Positions 27,563 through 35,325 of a stretch of 64,000 nucleotides of DNA are shown piece after piece (the stretch's first letter is position 1; every line of letters starts with the position of its first letter). Where the stretch lies: assembly GCF_014201095.1 (NCBI RefSeq), contig NZ_JACHDN010000001.1, forward strand, positions 3,038,001 to 3,102,000, written 5' to 3'. This DNA is from Cellulomonas hominis. Lineage in GTDB: Bacteria > Actinomycetota > Actinomycetes > Actinomycetales > Cellulomonadaceae. A program made the position numbers and the translations under genes. The notes beneath the pieces are model-generated. The model ran no database searches. It saw only the letters and a program-made list of their open reading frames with translations, and was not told the origin of the DNA.

Positions 27563-28792
27563 GTGCCCATCCGCCATGGTGCTGCTATGCGCCGCGGGGC
27601 GAACGACGACGACCTTGGCCCGATCATGCTGCGAGTCGAAGGGGATGTGGTTGCGCTCGACCGCGCAATCTTCACCGCGCTGTTCGACTCCTCGGTCGCG
27701 TACTGGCGCGCCCCGTACCGGCATGCGCTTGAGCGTTCGACGCTCGCGTTCAGCGAGTTCACGGACCTCGCGCGCGAGGCGCAGATACCGTATCCGCTGT
27801 TCTTCGCGCCCCCTGACGTGGTGCAGGCTCAGCTCGACGACAAGACCCGGAAGCTGCTGGCCGGCGTGAGCAAGGACTCGTTCTCCTTGAACTCGCGCAA
27901 CAAGGTCCAGCTCCGCGACATCGAACTCATCGTAAAGGACCTCATCCGCAAACAGGGAGTGATCAAGGATCTCGACGACTCGCTCCTTCCGAACAGAGTT
28001 ATCGGGCGGCTGCGCCGATCAACCAGAAACGTTGCCGCGGATGCCGACAAGCTTCGGTCGCTGCTCGGGTTCACGCTGACTGACCTTCGCGCGTGCAAGA
28101 CCAAGGAGAAAGCGCTCGAATTCCTCATAGCCCGGCTGGACGCGAACCAGGTCTTCGTGTCGCGAAGCCAGCAGAACGTGATGCCACAACCGTTGCCACC
28201 TGGTATCGCCTTCTCGGGTCTGTGCGTGCGCGACAAAAAGGTCCCCTTCATCTTCCTGACCAGCGGTGAGCCCGGGAGCACGTTCGAGCCCGCCGGGCGG
28301 AAGATCTTCACCCTGGTCCTGCTTGCTGTGTTCGTGGCGCGCGGGCGATTCGCTCCTGTCAGCTACGACGACCACACGGGCGACCTGATCGACGACCATG
28401 AGTACGAACTCGCCGAAGAGGTCCTGATGCCAGCCGCCGACGTGCACGCTGTGCAGGCAGATTCCCTCGATGCGGTCAAGGAGGTCGCTGCGCAGCTGTG
28501 CGTCACACCGAGTGCGTTCGTGATGCGGGCTCGCCGCCTCGGGGTCTTCGCCGCCGACGAGTCTCGCGACTACCTGGATCAGTTGAGTGCGGAGTTCGCG
28601 GCGCGGGGCAAGCCGTTCGCGCGCACGCCATTGCCGCACAATGCCGTCCGCAAGTACGCCGGCGCAGAGTTCACACGGCGGATGTTCCATCAACTCGACC
28701 GGGGCGCCATCACCCCCGGCGAGTTCTGCCGTGTCGTCTGCCTGAACCGACTGCGGCCCGGTGACCTCCATCTGCTGAGAGCAGCACGATGA
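27563..28792 (+). CDS. ImmA/IrrE-like protein with destroyed metalloprotease motif (putative antitoxin of a PIN toxin)
   Basis: 409 residues from GTG 27563 (ATG 27587 is an alternative; neither has a good ribosome site). Residues about 65-85 (FTDLAREAQIPYPLFFAPPD) match the linker of COG2856-type regulators. Residues about 215-295 follow the ImmA/IrrE pattern: IAFSGLCVRDKKVPFIFLTS, then RKIFTLVLLAVF where active members have RxxFTLAHELGH, and ELAEEVLMPAADV where they have ExxANxFAxELLMP. Both zinc histidines and the glutamate are replaced (LLAVF), so peptidase activity should be lost. No N-terminal Xre helix-turn-helix is seen. The last bases overlap the PIN gene (ATGA). Two lines here (27841-27960) are 58% G+C, far below the window norm. 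Confidence 0.72.
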   Translation: MPIRHGAAMRRGANDDDLGPIMLRVEGDVVALDRAIFTALFDSSVAYWRAPYRHALERSTLAFSEFTDLAREAQIPYPLFFAPPDVVQAQLDDKTRKLLAGVSKDSFSLNSRNKVQLRDIELIVKDLIRKQGVIKDLDDSLLPNRVIGRLRRSTRNVAADADKLRSLLGFTLTDLRACKTKEKALEFLIARLDANQVFVSRSQQNVMPQPLPPGIAFSGLCVRDKKVPFIFLTSGEPGSTFEPAGRKIFTLVLLAVFVARGRFAPVSYDDHTGDLIDDHEYELAEEVLMPAADVHAVQADSLDAVKEVAAQLCVTPSAFVMRARRLGVFAADESRDYLDQLSAEFAARGKPFARTPLPHNAVRKYAGAEFTRRMFHQLDRGAITPGEFCRVVCLNRLRPGDLHLLRAAR

Positions 28793-29277
28793 ACGAGCAC
28801 CGGTACTTGCTCGACGCCAACGTGCTGACGCGGCTGACGGCCGACCAGCGTGCGAGTGCCTTCGTCAGTGCGCGTTGCCGTGTCACGGCCGAGGTCATGA
28901 ACGAGGTGCGAGGACTGCCGGATCGATCCGTGATCGCTCGCATCGAGCTCTCGACCGACGCCAGGACGCTCGGGCGGCTCCGCGAGGTCATGGCTTCGGT
29001 GGTGCCCGGCGATCAGTCGCTCGTCGACCTGTATCGCAACAAGGGCTGCGCTGACCCAGTCATCGTCGCAGCGGCGCTCGCCGCCGAGGATGGTCAGGAC
29101 CAGCTCTGGCAGACCCAGTGGCACATCGTCAGCGACGACAAGGCCGTGCGCGCGATGGCGTCGACATTCGGCATCTCATGGATCAGTCGACGAGACCTCG
29201 TCGCGCTCATTGAGGAGGGCGACCTTGCCCGATCGCCCTCGGTGGGCGATCGCCACGACTTCGCCGCCGGGCCGTAG
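28789..29277 (+). CDS. DUF4411-type PIN-domain protein (putative RNase toxin)
   Basis: 162 residues from ATG 28789. PIN features: N-terminal YLLDANVLTRL with the first metal-binding Asp (about residue 9), a middle acidic region, GCADPVIVAAALAAEDG with a further conserved Asp, and WHIVSDDKAVRAMASTFGI with paired aspartates near residue 117. PIN proteins of toxin-antitoxin systems cut RNA. DUF4411 members are often coded next to ImmA/IrrE-like proteins, as here. Four-base overlap with the upstream gene shows coupling. Low G+C like its partner. Confidence 0.78.
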   Translation: MNEHRYLLDANVLTRLTADQRASAFVSARCRVTAEVMNEVRGLPDRSVIARIELSTDARTLGRLREVMASVVPGDQSLVDLYRNKGCADPVIVAAALAAEDGQDQLWQTQWHIVSDDKAVRAMASTFGISWISRRDLVALIEEGDLARSPSVGDRHDFAAGP

Positions 29278-29522
29278 GCCGGGCGGCCGCTGTGGCCCGG
29301 CTCCTGCCAGACGTCGAGAGGTTGGAGGATCGGCTGCGCGAGTTGGCGAGGGCTGTACGAGCCTCGGCGACGTGCACCCCCGGTGTGTGTCCGGGCGGCG
29401 GGACGCGCAACCGCGACGGGGCATTGACGGGTGTCGCGGAGTGGTGCCAGCATGGCGTCGAGGCGTCGACGTCCGGTTAGAGGCCGACGCTTAAGTAGAG
29501 AAGTTACATCAAAACAGGTACA

Positions 29523-29554
29523 GAGGCGCTAAGTGCAGAGGCACTTAGCGCCTC
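29523..29554 (+). repeat. Perfect hairpin before an unfamiliar two-gene module
   Basis: GAGGCGCTAAGTGC (29523-29536) and GCACTTAGCGCCTC (29541-29554) form a perfect 14-bp stem with an AGAG loop. It lies between the PIN gene and ATG 29575, only 10 nt before the AGGAG ribosome site. It could end PIN transcription, bind a regulator, or act in the leader. The 245 nt from 29278 to 29522 contain no convincing gene; the last 40 nt are AT-rich and could hold a promoter. Confidence 0.75.
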
Positions 29555-29574
29555 GCGCCGTATTAGGAGTCAAG

Positions 29575-29943
29575 ATGAATAATCCCGAGAAGAACTACCA
29601 GAACACGACTATTGGCGCTCAGGCCAAGCGTCCACTGCCGGCGCCGCAGCAGCGACCTCGGATCCAGTGTCCTCGCGAACTGCGGGCTTGGCACTTCAGC
29701 CCGCACGCTCGAGAGCACATCGACTCTCGTGGCTTCGACCCGCACCGGGTGGTCGCGACGTGCGAGGGGCCGCAGATCACCGTCACGGCGTACAACTACG
29801 GGCCCGGACGGGTGAGGTTCGTTGCCGGTGACCTCGTCGTGATCGCCGTGCCCCAGACCCGTCAGGTCATCACGGTCCTGCTGCGCTCCCAGGAGCAGTG
29901 GGATGACGAGGACGCCCGGCGCGCATCGGGAGTGTCGGCATGA
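29575..29943 (+). CDS. Small DUF4258-like protein (possible toxin fold)
   Basis: 122 residues from ATG 29575, chosen because AGGAG lies 5 nt upstream. A polar N-terminus (MNNPEKNYQNT, proline/glutamine-rich) precedes WHFSPHAREHIDSRGFDPHRVVA, followed by beta strands RVRFVAGDLVVIAVPQTRQVITVLL. The HAxxxxxxRG start and terminal hydrophobic strands resemble DUF4258, a RelE-like small fold found in toxin and phage contexts. This is a tentative match. The stop overlaps the next gene (ATGA), so the two are co-translated. The final 20 residues are acidic. Confidence 0.6.
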   Translation: MNNPEKNYQNTTIGAQAKRPLPAPQQRPRIQCPRELRAWHFSPHAREHIDSRGFDPHRVVATCEGPQITVTAYNYGPGRVRFVAGDLVVIAVPQTRQVITVLLRSQEQWDDEDARRASGVSA

Positions 29944-30356
29944 CTGCCACCGACTGTTCCGGTTGGGTCGCCACCCTGCGAGGCGAGACCGTTCTGTACG
30001 CGGGAACGGCTCACGTCGATGAGGGCCACATGGAGCGACGCACCTTGAGGATGCACACGCGCCGCCTCGGAGGGTCGCCGGCGCCCGACCGATCACGCGC
30101 CGTTACCCTCCTGGTGCACGGCGACCTCGGCGGGCGGCGCCTGACGGATCCCGAGCGCGGCTACAGCCAGAAGCTCGTGTTCGTCGAGCGTGTCATGTGT
30201 GAGCGTGACCAGCATGTTCACGTGATCGACGACCACGGGTTCGAGGAGCTGCTTCACGGTCGACCGGCACCGTGCTACGGGCTCCGGGCGTCGAGCGGCT
30301 CTCTCGTTGCGGAACCGGCAGGAGGGCAGTACGGGTCCGAGTCGGACGGGTGCTGA
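29940..30356 (+). CDS. Unrecognised small protein, partner of the DUF4258-like gene
   Basis: 138 residues from ATG 29940, overlapping the stop of its neighbour by 4 nt. I do not recognise it. The N-terminal half (WVATLRGETVLYAGTAHVDEGHMERRTLRMHTRR) is beta-rich; the middle has VTLLVHGDLGG and QKLVFVERVMCERDQHVHVIDDHGFEELLHG, consistent with an alpha/beta fold. Three cysteines and several histidines are scattered without a clear metal motif. The C-terminus is glycine/serine-rich. No membrane segment or signal peptide. Its coupling and location suggest a two-component accessory module. Confidence 0.55.
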   Translation: MTATDCSGWVATLRGETVLYAGTAHVDEGHMERRTLRMHTRRLGGSPAPDRSRAVTLLVHGDLGGRRLTDPERGYSQKLVFVERVMCERDQHVHVIDDHGFEELLHGRPAPCYGLRASSGSLVAEPAGGQYGSESDGC

Positions 30357-30389
30357 ATCGTTGACTGGAGGGTGCGGAGCGCCGTGCGC

Positions 30390-30400
30390 CTTCGTAGATT
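30390..30400 (+). repeat. Second copy of CTTCGTAGATT
   Basis: Exact 11-nt repeat of 27203-27213, in direct orientation, 3187 nt away. The two copies bracket the low-G+C genes between ssrA and the AbiE locus. The length is too short to prove an attachment-site pair. Confidence 0.35.
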
Positions 30401-30484
30401 AGGCGCCCCTGACCTGCGGTCCTGCAATCCACGAACACCCCACCCGTGCGACCTGCACGAAGCTGCAGTTCGGGTTGACGAGAA

Positions 30485-30520
30485 GGCAGCCACCCGTCCA
30501 CGGGTGGCTGCCATTCTTGT
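30485..30520 (+). terminator. Intrinsic terminator-like hairpin
   Basis: GGCAGCCACCCG (30485-30496) pairs with CGGGTGGCTGCC (30501-30512); the T/A next to the loop extends the stem. ATTCTTGT follows. It ends the two-gene module at 30356 or insulates the AbiE promoter. The rest of 30357-30575 holds no gene. Confidence 0.8.
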
Positions 30521-30575
30521 CTGGACACCCGCTCGTCCGGGGATGTCAGCAGTGCTGCGTTTGTATCCGATAAGC

Positions 30576-30653
30576 GCTACGAACGTAGCACCCGCCATGC
30601 GCAGCCGCGATCGCGCTACTTCGTTCGTAGCACATGCGTGCTACCTTCGTAGC
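30576..30653 (+). promoter_or_regulatory. Three inverted-repeat operator boxes before abiEi
   Basis: GCTAC/GTAGC dyads occur three times: 30576-30589 (spacer GAAC), 30615-30631 (spacer TTCGTTC) and 30640-30653 (spacer CTTC). The last box abuts the abiEi ATG at 30654. AbiEi antitoxins are known to repress their own promoter by binding inverted repeats, so these are likely autoregulatory sites. Box 3 would also block translation start or a leaderless promoter. Confidence 0.75.
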
Positions 30654-31619
30654 ATGCCGTCCGCCAGCACGCGCGTCCTCGCCGTCGTGTCCGAGCTCGC
30701 AGCGGGCCAGTGGGGGCTGCTGACGACCGCCCAAGCCGAACGAGCAGGCGTCACGCGCCTGCAGCTCGCGCGACTGGCGGGCGCCGACGTGCTCGAGCGC
30801 GTGGACCGGGGCGTGTACGCCGTCGCGGGAATCCCCGCCGAGCATCGCGGCGTGCGTGCCGCGTGGCTGGCCCTCGACCCGGCTCGCAGCGCGGAGGAGC
30901 GCCTGGCGGATCCTGTTGGCGCCGGCGTCGCCTCCCACACGTCCGCCGCTGCGCTGCACCGCCTCGGTGATCTGCTCGACGACGAGCCCGAGCTCACGCT
31001 TCCCCATCGCAAGCAGAGTCGCCGTGGCATCCGGCTGCACCGTCTCGCCCTCGCCGCCGCCGACGTCACCCTCGTGGACGGCCTGCCCGTCACCACGGAG
31101 GAGCGGACCGTCGCCGACCTCCTGCGCGACGGCCACGACCCGGACCATGTCGCGCAGATCGTCGGGCAGGGAGCGCGCAGGGGCGTGATCGACCTCGACG
31201 ACCTCGCGGAGCGGCTCGAGCCGCTCGCGCGCCGGTACGCGCAACCCGATGGGGTGGCCCTCGTCGAGCACCTGCTCGACCTCGTGGGCCTCAGCACCGC
31301 GGCTCTCGCTCGTGAGCTCGCTGCCAGCGCCGCCGGGCAGGAGCTCGTCGCCGCCGGACGCGTCGCGGCGCTCGGGGAGCTGTGGGCGTCGCTCGTGTCG
31401 CAGACCGACACCGCGGCACCGACGCCGTTCGCCGACGCGATGCGCGCCGCGCAGCTGCGGTCTGCGCTCGACTCCACCGCTCTCCGTCAGGCCATCGCCC
31501 TGGCGGCATCGCCGGCGGTCACGGCCGCCCAGCGGTGGGTGACGTCCGAGGAGGGCAGGCGGACCCTGCAGGCGGCGGACGACCTCGCAGCGCGCGTCCG
31601 ACGTCAGGGCGACGCGTGA
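30654..31619 (+). CDS. abiEi: AbiEi-family type IV antitoxin
   Basis: 321 residues from ATG 30654. The N-terminal winged helix-turn-helix has QWGLLTTAQAERAGVTRLQLARLAGADVLERVDRGVYAV, the standard AbiEi_4-type opening. A middle domain follows (SHTSAAALHRLGDLLDDEPELTLP, then TTEERTVADLLRDGHDPDHVAQIVG). A C-terminal helical extension of about 110 residues is longer than in minimal AbiEi. It neutralises the AbiEii nucleotidyltransferase without direct complex formation and represses the operon. Stop overlaps abiEii (GTGA). Three operator boxes precede it. Confidence 0.88.
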   Translation: MPSASTRVLAVVSELAAGQWGLLTTAQAERAGVTRLQLARLAGADVLERVDRGVYAVAGIPAEHRGVRAAWLALDPARSAEERLADPVGAGVASHTSAAALHRLGDLLDDEPELTLPHRKQSRRGIRLHRLALAAADVTLVDGLPVTTEERTVADLLRDGHDPDHVAQIVGQGARRGVIDLDDLAERLEPLARRYAQPDGVALVEHLLDLVGLSTAALARELAASAAGQELVAAGRVAALGELWASLVSQTDTAAPTPFADAMRAAQLRSALDSTALRQAIALAASPAVTAAQRWVTSEEGRRTLQAADDLAARVRRQGDA

Positions 31620-32521
31620 CGGCCATCGACGGGTACACCAGCGGCGTCGCCCTGTGGCGTGCGGTGACCGACCGAGCGAAAGCAACGGCGAAGGCCACCG
31701 GTGTCGACAATGCCGCACTGATCCGGCGGTTCGTGTTCGGCCGGTTCCTTGCCCGGGTCTTCCACGACCCGTCCGGTCCCTGGGTGCTCAAGGGCGGAAC
31801 TGCGGTGCTCGCGCGTGTGCACGACGCCAGGACCACGAAGGACGTGGACCTGCTCCACCGCCTCGGCGATCTGGACGACGCCGTGGAAGCCCTGGCTGCT
31901 GCGACGAAGGTCGAGCTCGGCGACCACTTCCGGTTCGTCATCGCGAGCGTCGAGCAGAACGTCGGCGGGCAGCCGGACGTCGACGGCGCCCGGGTCGCCG
32001 TCGACGCCTACGTCGGGGCCATGAAGAAGAGCAGCTTCGGGGTCGACCTCGTGACGGGGTCGCTGATGACGGCGCCTCCTGAGCTGCGGACGGACCCGGT
32101 CCTGGACCTGCGTGGGCTCGCCGCGCCCGCGATGCGCCTCTACCCGGTGGTCGACCACATCGCCGACAAGCTCTGCGCGACGCAGGCGACCTACGGGGTG
32201 AACGGTGACATCCCGTCCAGCCGGGTGCGCGACCTCGTCGACCTGGTCGTCCTCGCCCGTTCGCAGGACGTCGCCGGGTCGGAGCTCATCACCGCCGTGC
32301 GAGGGGAGTGGGAGCATCGCGGTCTGCCGGGGGCGCCGGTGTTCGCGCCCCCAGCGAGCTGGGACCGCCTGTATCCGCCGGAGGCGCGCAAGGCCCCGGT
32401 GGTCGCCGACATGACCCGGTTCGAGGACGCGGCCGCGCTCGTCGGGGCGTTCCTCGCGCCGGTGCTCGACGGGAGCGCCGTCGGGCGGCGCTGGGTCGCG
32501 AGCGACCTGAGCTGGCAGTAG
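31616..32521 (+). CDS. abiEii: AbiEii-family nucleotidyltransferase toxin
   Basis: 301 residues from GTG 31616. The DNA polymerase beta-like nucleotidyltransferase motif is present: VLKGGTAVLARV followed by RTTKDVDLL (catalytic DxD), then the later VDHIADKLCATQ lysine motif and DLVDLVVLARS. AbiEii toxins transfer nucleotides, in related MenT toxins to tRNA 3' ends, and cause reversible growth arrest or phage abortive infection. Coupled to abiEi. It ends 25 nt from a convergent membrane-protein gene. Confidence 0.9.
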   Translation: MTAIDGYTSGVALWRAVTDRAKATAKATGVDNAALIRRFVFGRFLARVFHDPSGPWVLKGGTAVLARVHDARTTKDVDLLHRLGDLDDAVEALAAATKVELGDHFRFVIASVEQNVGGQPDVDGARVAVDAYVGAMKKSSFGVDLVTGSLMTAPPELRTDPVLDLRGLAAPAMRLYPVVDHIADKLCATQATYGVNGDIPSSRVRDLVDLVVLARSQDVAGSELITAVRGEWEHRGLPGAPVFAPPASWDRLYPPEARKAPVVADMTRFEDAAALVGAFLAPVLDGSAVGRRWVASDLSWQ

Positions 32522-32545
32522 GCCGCAGCCTCGTCGCGTCCCGGC

Positions 32546-33451
32546 TCAGGCTCCCTCGGCCTGCGGCGCGCCCGCCGCGGCCCGCGCCGGCTCGCCGTTC
32601 CAGTTCAGCTGGGTCTCGCGCGCCCAGAACACCGCGAACAGCACGATCTCCCACCACTCCACGACGAGCCCCACGTGCTCCCGGCCCCCGAGCAGCAGCG
32701 TGACCGGCACGACCACGACGAGCCCGAGGCTCATGAGCCCCGCGATCGTCCGGTACCAGCCGAGGTGCGGTTCGGCCGGCACCGGCTCGCCGGCCCATCC
32801 GGGGAACGCGTGCGTCCCGACCGCGACCGTCAGGCTCGCGACGAGCAGGACCGCGGACGTGAGGTGCACCCCCACGAACTCGTCGCCCTCCACGATGCGG
32901 TAGCCGAGCAGCAGCAGGTAGAGCAGGCCCACCGCCGTGAACCCCCGGTACACGCCCTTCGTGGTCGCCGTCCGGTGAGCGAGCGTCCGGCCCGTCCAGT
33001 GCCCGGTCCGCCACTCGGCGACCAGGAAGGCCGCCGTCACGAGCAGCGCCGAGACGGTCACGAGGCGGATCCCGGCGACCGCCGCGTCGAGCGCCTCGCC
33101 CTGCAGCGCGTCGAGGTGCGCGGGCAGCGGCACGAACGCGACGAACAGCGCGTAGAAGCCCGCCATGTTGAGCGCGTAGTCCTCCAGCGGCGCGCCCCGG
33201 TACGCCACGAGGCAGGCGGCGAGGCCGACCAGCATCCCGACGAACACGTCGCGCAGCGGGCCGGTGTAGTAGGCGCTGATCGACCCCTGGATCGACCGCT
33301 GGGTCAGGAACATCCCGACCGACGCGACCAGCATCAGCGCGGGCAGCGCGATGAGGATCATCCGGAGGTGCCGGTAGGTCTCCAGCGCGACGCCGCGTTC
33401 CCGCCGGGCGTCCGCCGTCGTGGTCGTGCCGGTGCTGATCGTCCCGCTCAT
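32546..33451 (-). CDS. Polytopic membrane protein of unknown function
   Basis: 301 residues from ATG at 33451 (GGGGCGGGG just upstream). After a threonine-rich cytoplasmic N-terminus there are about eight hydrophobic helices (near residues 28-48, 62-85, 92-112, 130-150, 168-186, 192-210, 233-255, 260-278). Notable motif ISAYYTGPLRDVFVGMLVG, seen in small actinobacterial membrane proteins without assigned function. C-terminus is alanine/glutamate-rich. Its stop is close to the AbiE operon end but it is not part of it. Confidence 0.7.
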   Translation of the reverse strand: MSGTISTGTTTTADARRERGVALETYRHLRMILIALPALMLVASVGMFLTQRSIQGSISAYYTGPLRDVFVGMLVGLAACLVAYRGAPLEDYALNMAGFYALFVAFVPLPAHLDALQGEALDAAVAGIRLVTVSALLVTAAFLVAEWRTGHWTGRTLAHRTATTKGVYRGFTAVGLLYLLLLGYRIVEGDEFVGVHLTSAVLLVASLTVAVGTHAFPGWAGEPVPAEPHLGWYRTIAGLMSLGLVVVVPVTLLLGGREHVGLVVEWWEIVLFAVFWARETQLNWNGEPARAAAGAPQAEGA

Positions 33452-33543
33452 CGTCCCCGCCCCCTCGATCGTCGACGACTCCGTGAGGGCGATGGTCCTG
33501 CCCGGGGTCGCGGGGCGCACAGGGGGGTCACCCGGCGCGGGCG

Positions 33544-34494
33544 TCACCCGGTCGTGGCGCGCAGCTCCGGGAACGTCCACGACCCGTCGAGCACCGCCGG
33601 GCGGGGCCGGTAGAGCCGCACCAGGTAGTTCCACCCGTCGACCAGCGGGAGCTGGTTCGGCCGCCCCGGCTCGCCGCCGAACCGCAGCGTCACGGACCCG
33701 TCGGCGTCGCGGGCGGCCGTGATGCTGTTGAGGCTGACGGCCCCGCCGGTGCCGGTCGGGAAGTACCCGTGCGCGTCGTACAGCGAGATCGACCAGAACC
33801 CGTCCACCGGCACGTCCGCGGGCACCGTCAGCTCGTAGGACCCGAGCGGCAGCCGCGGTTCGGCGTTGAGGTAGGTGGCCTCGGTCGACGGCAGCCCGCC
33901 CCAGCCGGCGGCGGTGCCCAGCAGGTGGCGCACCGGGTCCACCTCCTGCCGGGTGCCGAAGGCGTGGTCGAGCCCGTCCAGGTCGCGCTGCAGGGCGAGC
34001 AGCGCCTCGCGGGTGCGGTCCTGGCTCGCCCGGTCCCAGTCCGGCGCGCCGAACGGCCGGGACGACGCCGCCGTGAACCCCAGCCGGTCCTGGAGCGCCG
34101 CCACGTGCGCGACGTCCGCCGCGTCGTCGGGGTCGACGAGCGTGCGCACCCCGACGAGCACGACGTCCGTGCCGTGCCGGTCCGCCGACAGCGCGTGCTC
34201 GCCGGGCTCGTGCAGGACGGCGGTCACATAGTGGTCCCGGTCGACCACCATCGCCGACAGGTACCGGCGGCCGGCGTCGGGGAGGGTCAGCGTGGCGCCG
34301 CCGGAGATGTCCGCGACGACGAAGCTGTACAGCGTGTCGCGGTTCAGCCGGATCACGGGCTGGTCGTCCAGCGGCGTGGGCGTGCGGTGGTGGAACCACC
34401 GGTTGACGCCGCCGGACTGCGCGAGCAGGCGGGAGAGCATGAGGTCGGTCTCGGCGCGGGCGAAGGTGGTGACGTCGACCTGGCGGGTGTTCAT
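33544..34494 (-). CDS. DUF1254/DUF1214 domain protein
   Basis: 316 residues. The N-terminal DUF1254 part has VNRWFHHRTPTPLDDQPVIRLNRDTLYSFVVADI, and the C-terminal DUF1214 part has VDGFWSISLYDAHGYFPTG and NWNYLV-like GWNYLVRLYRPRPAVLDGSWTFPEL. This two-domain family is widespread; its biochemical role is unclear. No signal peptide is visible here, though many relatives are exported. 92 nt separate it from the membrane-protein start downstream on the same strand. Confidence 0.83.
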   Translation of the reverse strand: MNTRQVDVTTFARAETDLMLSRLLAQSGGVNRWFHHRTPTPLDDQPVIRLNRDTLYSFVVADISGGATLTLPDAGRRYLSAMVVDRDHYVTAVLHEPGEHALSADRHGTDVVLVGVRTLVDPDDAADVAHVAALQDRLGFTAASSRPFGAPDWDRASQDRTREALLALQRDLDGLDHAFGTRQEVDPVRHLLGTAAGWGGLPSTEATYLNAEPRLPLGSYELTVPADVPVDGFWSISLYDAHGYFPTGTGGAVSLNSITAARDADGSVTLRFGGEPGRPNQLPLVDGWNYLVRLYRPRPAVLDGSWTFPELRATTG

Positions 34495-34565
34495 GCCGGT
34501 GACGATGCCGTGCCCCGTGCGGCGTCACCTCACCCGGTCCGGATGGGCCGCCGTCCGCGCGGGCG

Positions 34566-35270
34566 TCAGGGGAGCGGCTGGAGGCCGTGCACGTCCGCGT
34601 ACGCGATCTGGGCGAGCTGCCCGCGCGCGAGGTCGATGCCGTCGCCCGTCGGGCAGGTCACCGTGACGACCTGCTGCACGCCGAGCGCGGTGAACGCCCG
34701 GGCCGTCACCAGCAGCCACCCGCCGTCCGTCGTGCGGCCGAGCGCCCGGGCGACCTCGTAGGTCGGGCCGCCCTCGCCCAGGCCCTCGCCGAGGCCCACC
34801 GCGTCCGGGACGGGCCCGGCGACGACCTCGGCGCCCGCGAGGCGGTCCTCGACGAGCGCGGTCGACGCGGCGGCGTCGTCGGCGCCCGTGCCGGCGGAGG
34901 GGGACCGCTCGTCGAGCACCCGGCAGTCGTTGCCGGTGTTGTGCAGCTCCAGCGTCACGGGCGGCTCGGCGGCCGTCGTCGTCGCGTCCGGCCCGGCGAC
35001 GACCTCCCAGTCCCAGATCTCGCCGAGCCCGTTGCTGAAGGTCACGTCCGTGGCGGCGGCGAGGGCGGGGCCGTCCGCGAAGGAGACGGTGGTCTGCGGG
35101 GTGCCGTCGAGGCGCCAGGACGGGGTCGCCTCGGCGTCGGTGCCCTCCGGGGCGCTCGCGGGTGCCCCGGCCGGAGCCGGTCCGGCGGGGCCCCCGCAGC
35201 CACCGAGGGTCACCGCGGCCAGCACCGGCACCAGCGCCAGCCCGCGGCCGGCCACCCCTCGTCGTCCCAT
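34566..35270 (-). CDS. Putative lipoprotein
   Basis: 234 residues. A lipobox ends the signal peptide: LALVPVLAAVTLGGC with the lipidated Cys at residue 25, followed by a Gly/Pro/Ala-rich linker. The mature part (about 50-234) has two cysteines (NDCRVLDE and VTCPTGDG) that could form a disulfide, and beta-strand-rich text such as PPVTLELHNTGNDC. I do not recognise the family. It is expected on the outer face of the membrane. Confidence 0.75.
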   Translation of the reverse strand: MGRRGVAGRGLALVPVLAAVTLGGCGGPAGPAPAGAPASAPEGTDAEATPSWRLDGTPQTTVSFADGPALAAATDVTFSNGLGEIWDWEVVAGPDATTTAAEPPVTLELHNTGNDCRVLDERSPSAGTGADDAAASTALVEDRLAGAEVVAGPVPDAVGLGEGLGEGGPTYEVARALGRTTDGGWLLVTARAFTALGVQQVVTVTCPTGDGIDLARGQLAQIAYADVHGLQPLP

Positions 35271-35325
35271 GCGCGCGACCCTAGCCAGCCGGCCGCGTCG
35301 CGCGGGCGGGTTCGGGCGGTCGGGC

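Noticed and set aside
29292..29480. Possible 62-residue ORF with a short Leu/Arg helix after the PIN gene
   Set aside because: No ribosome site, no partner and the second half looks random; not enough to call a gene.
27203..30400. attL/attR pair of an integrated element
   Set aside because: The direct repeat is only 11 nt, does not include the tmRNA 3' end, and no integrase is present. Kept only as a repeat and a weak finding.
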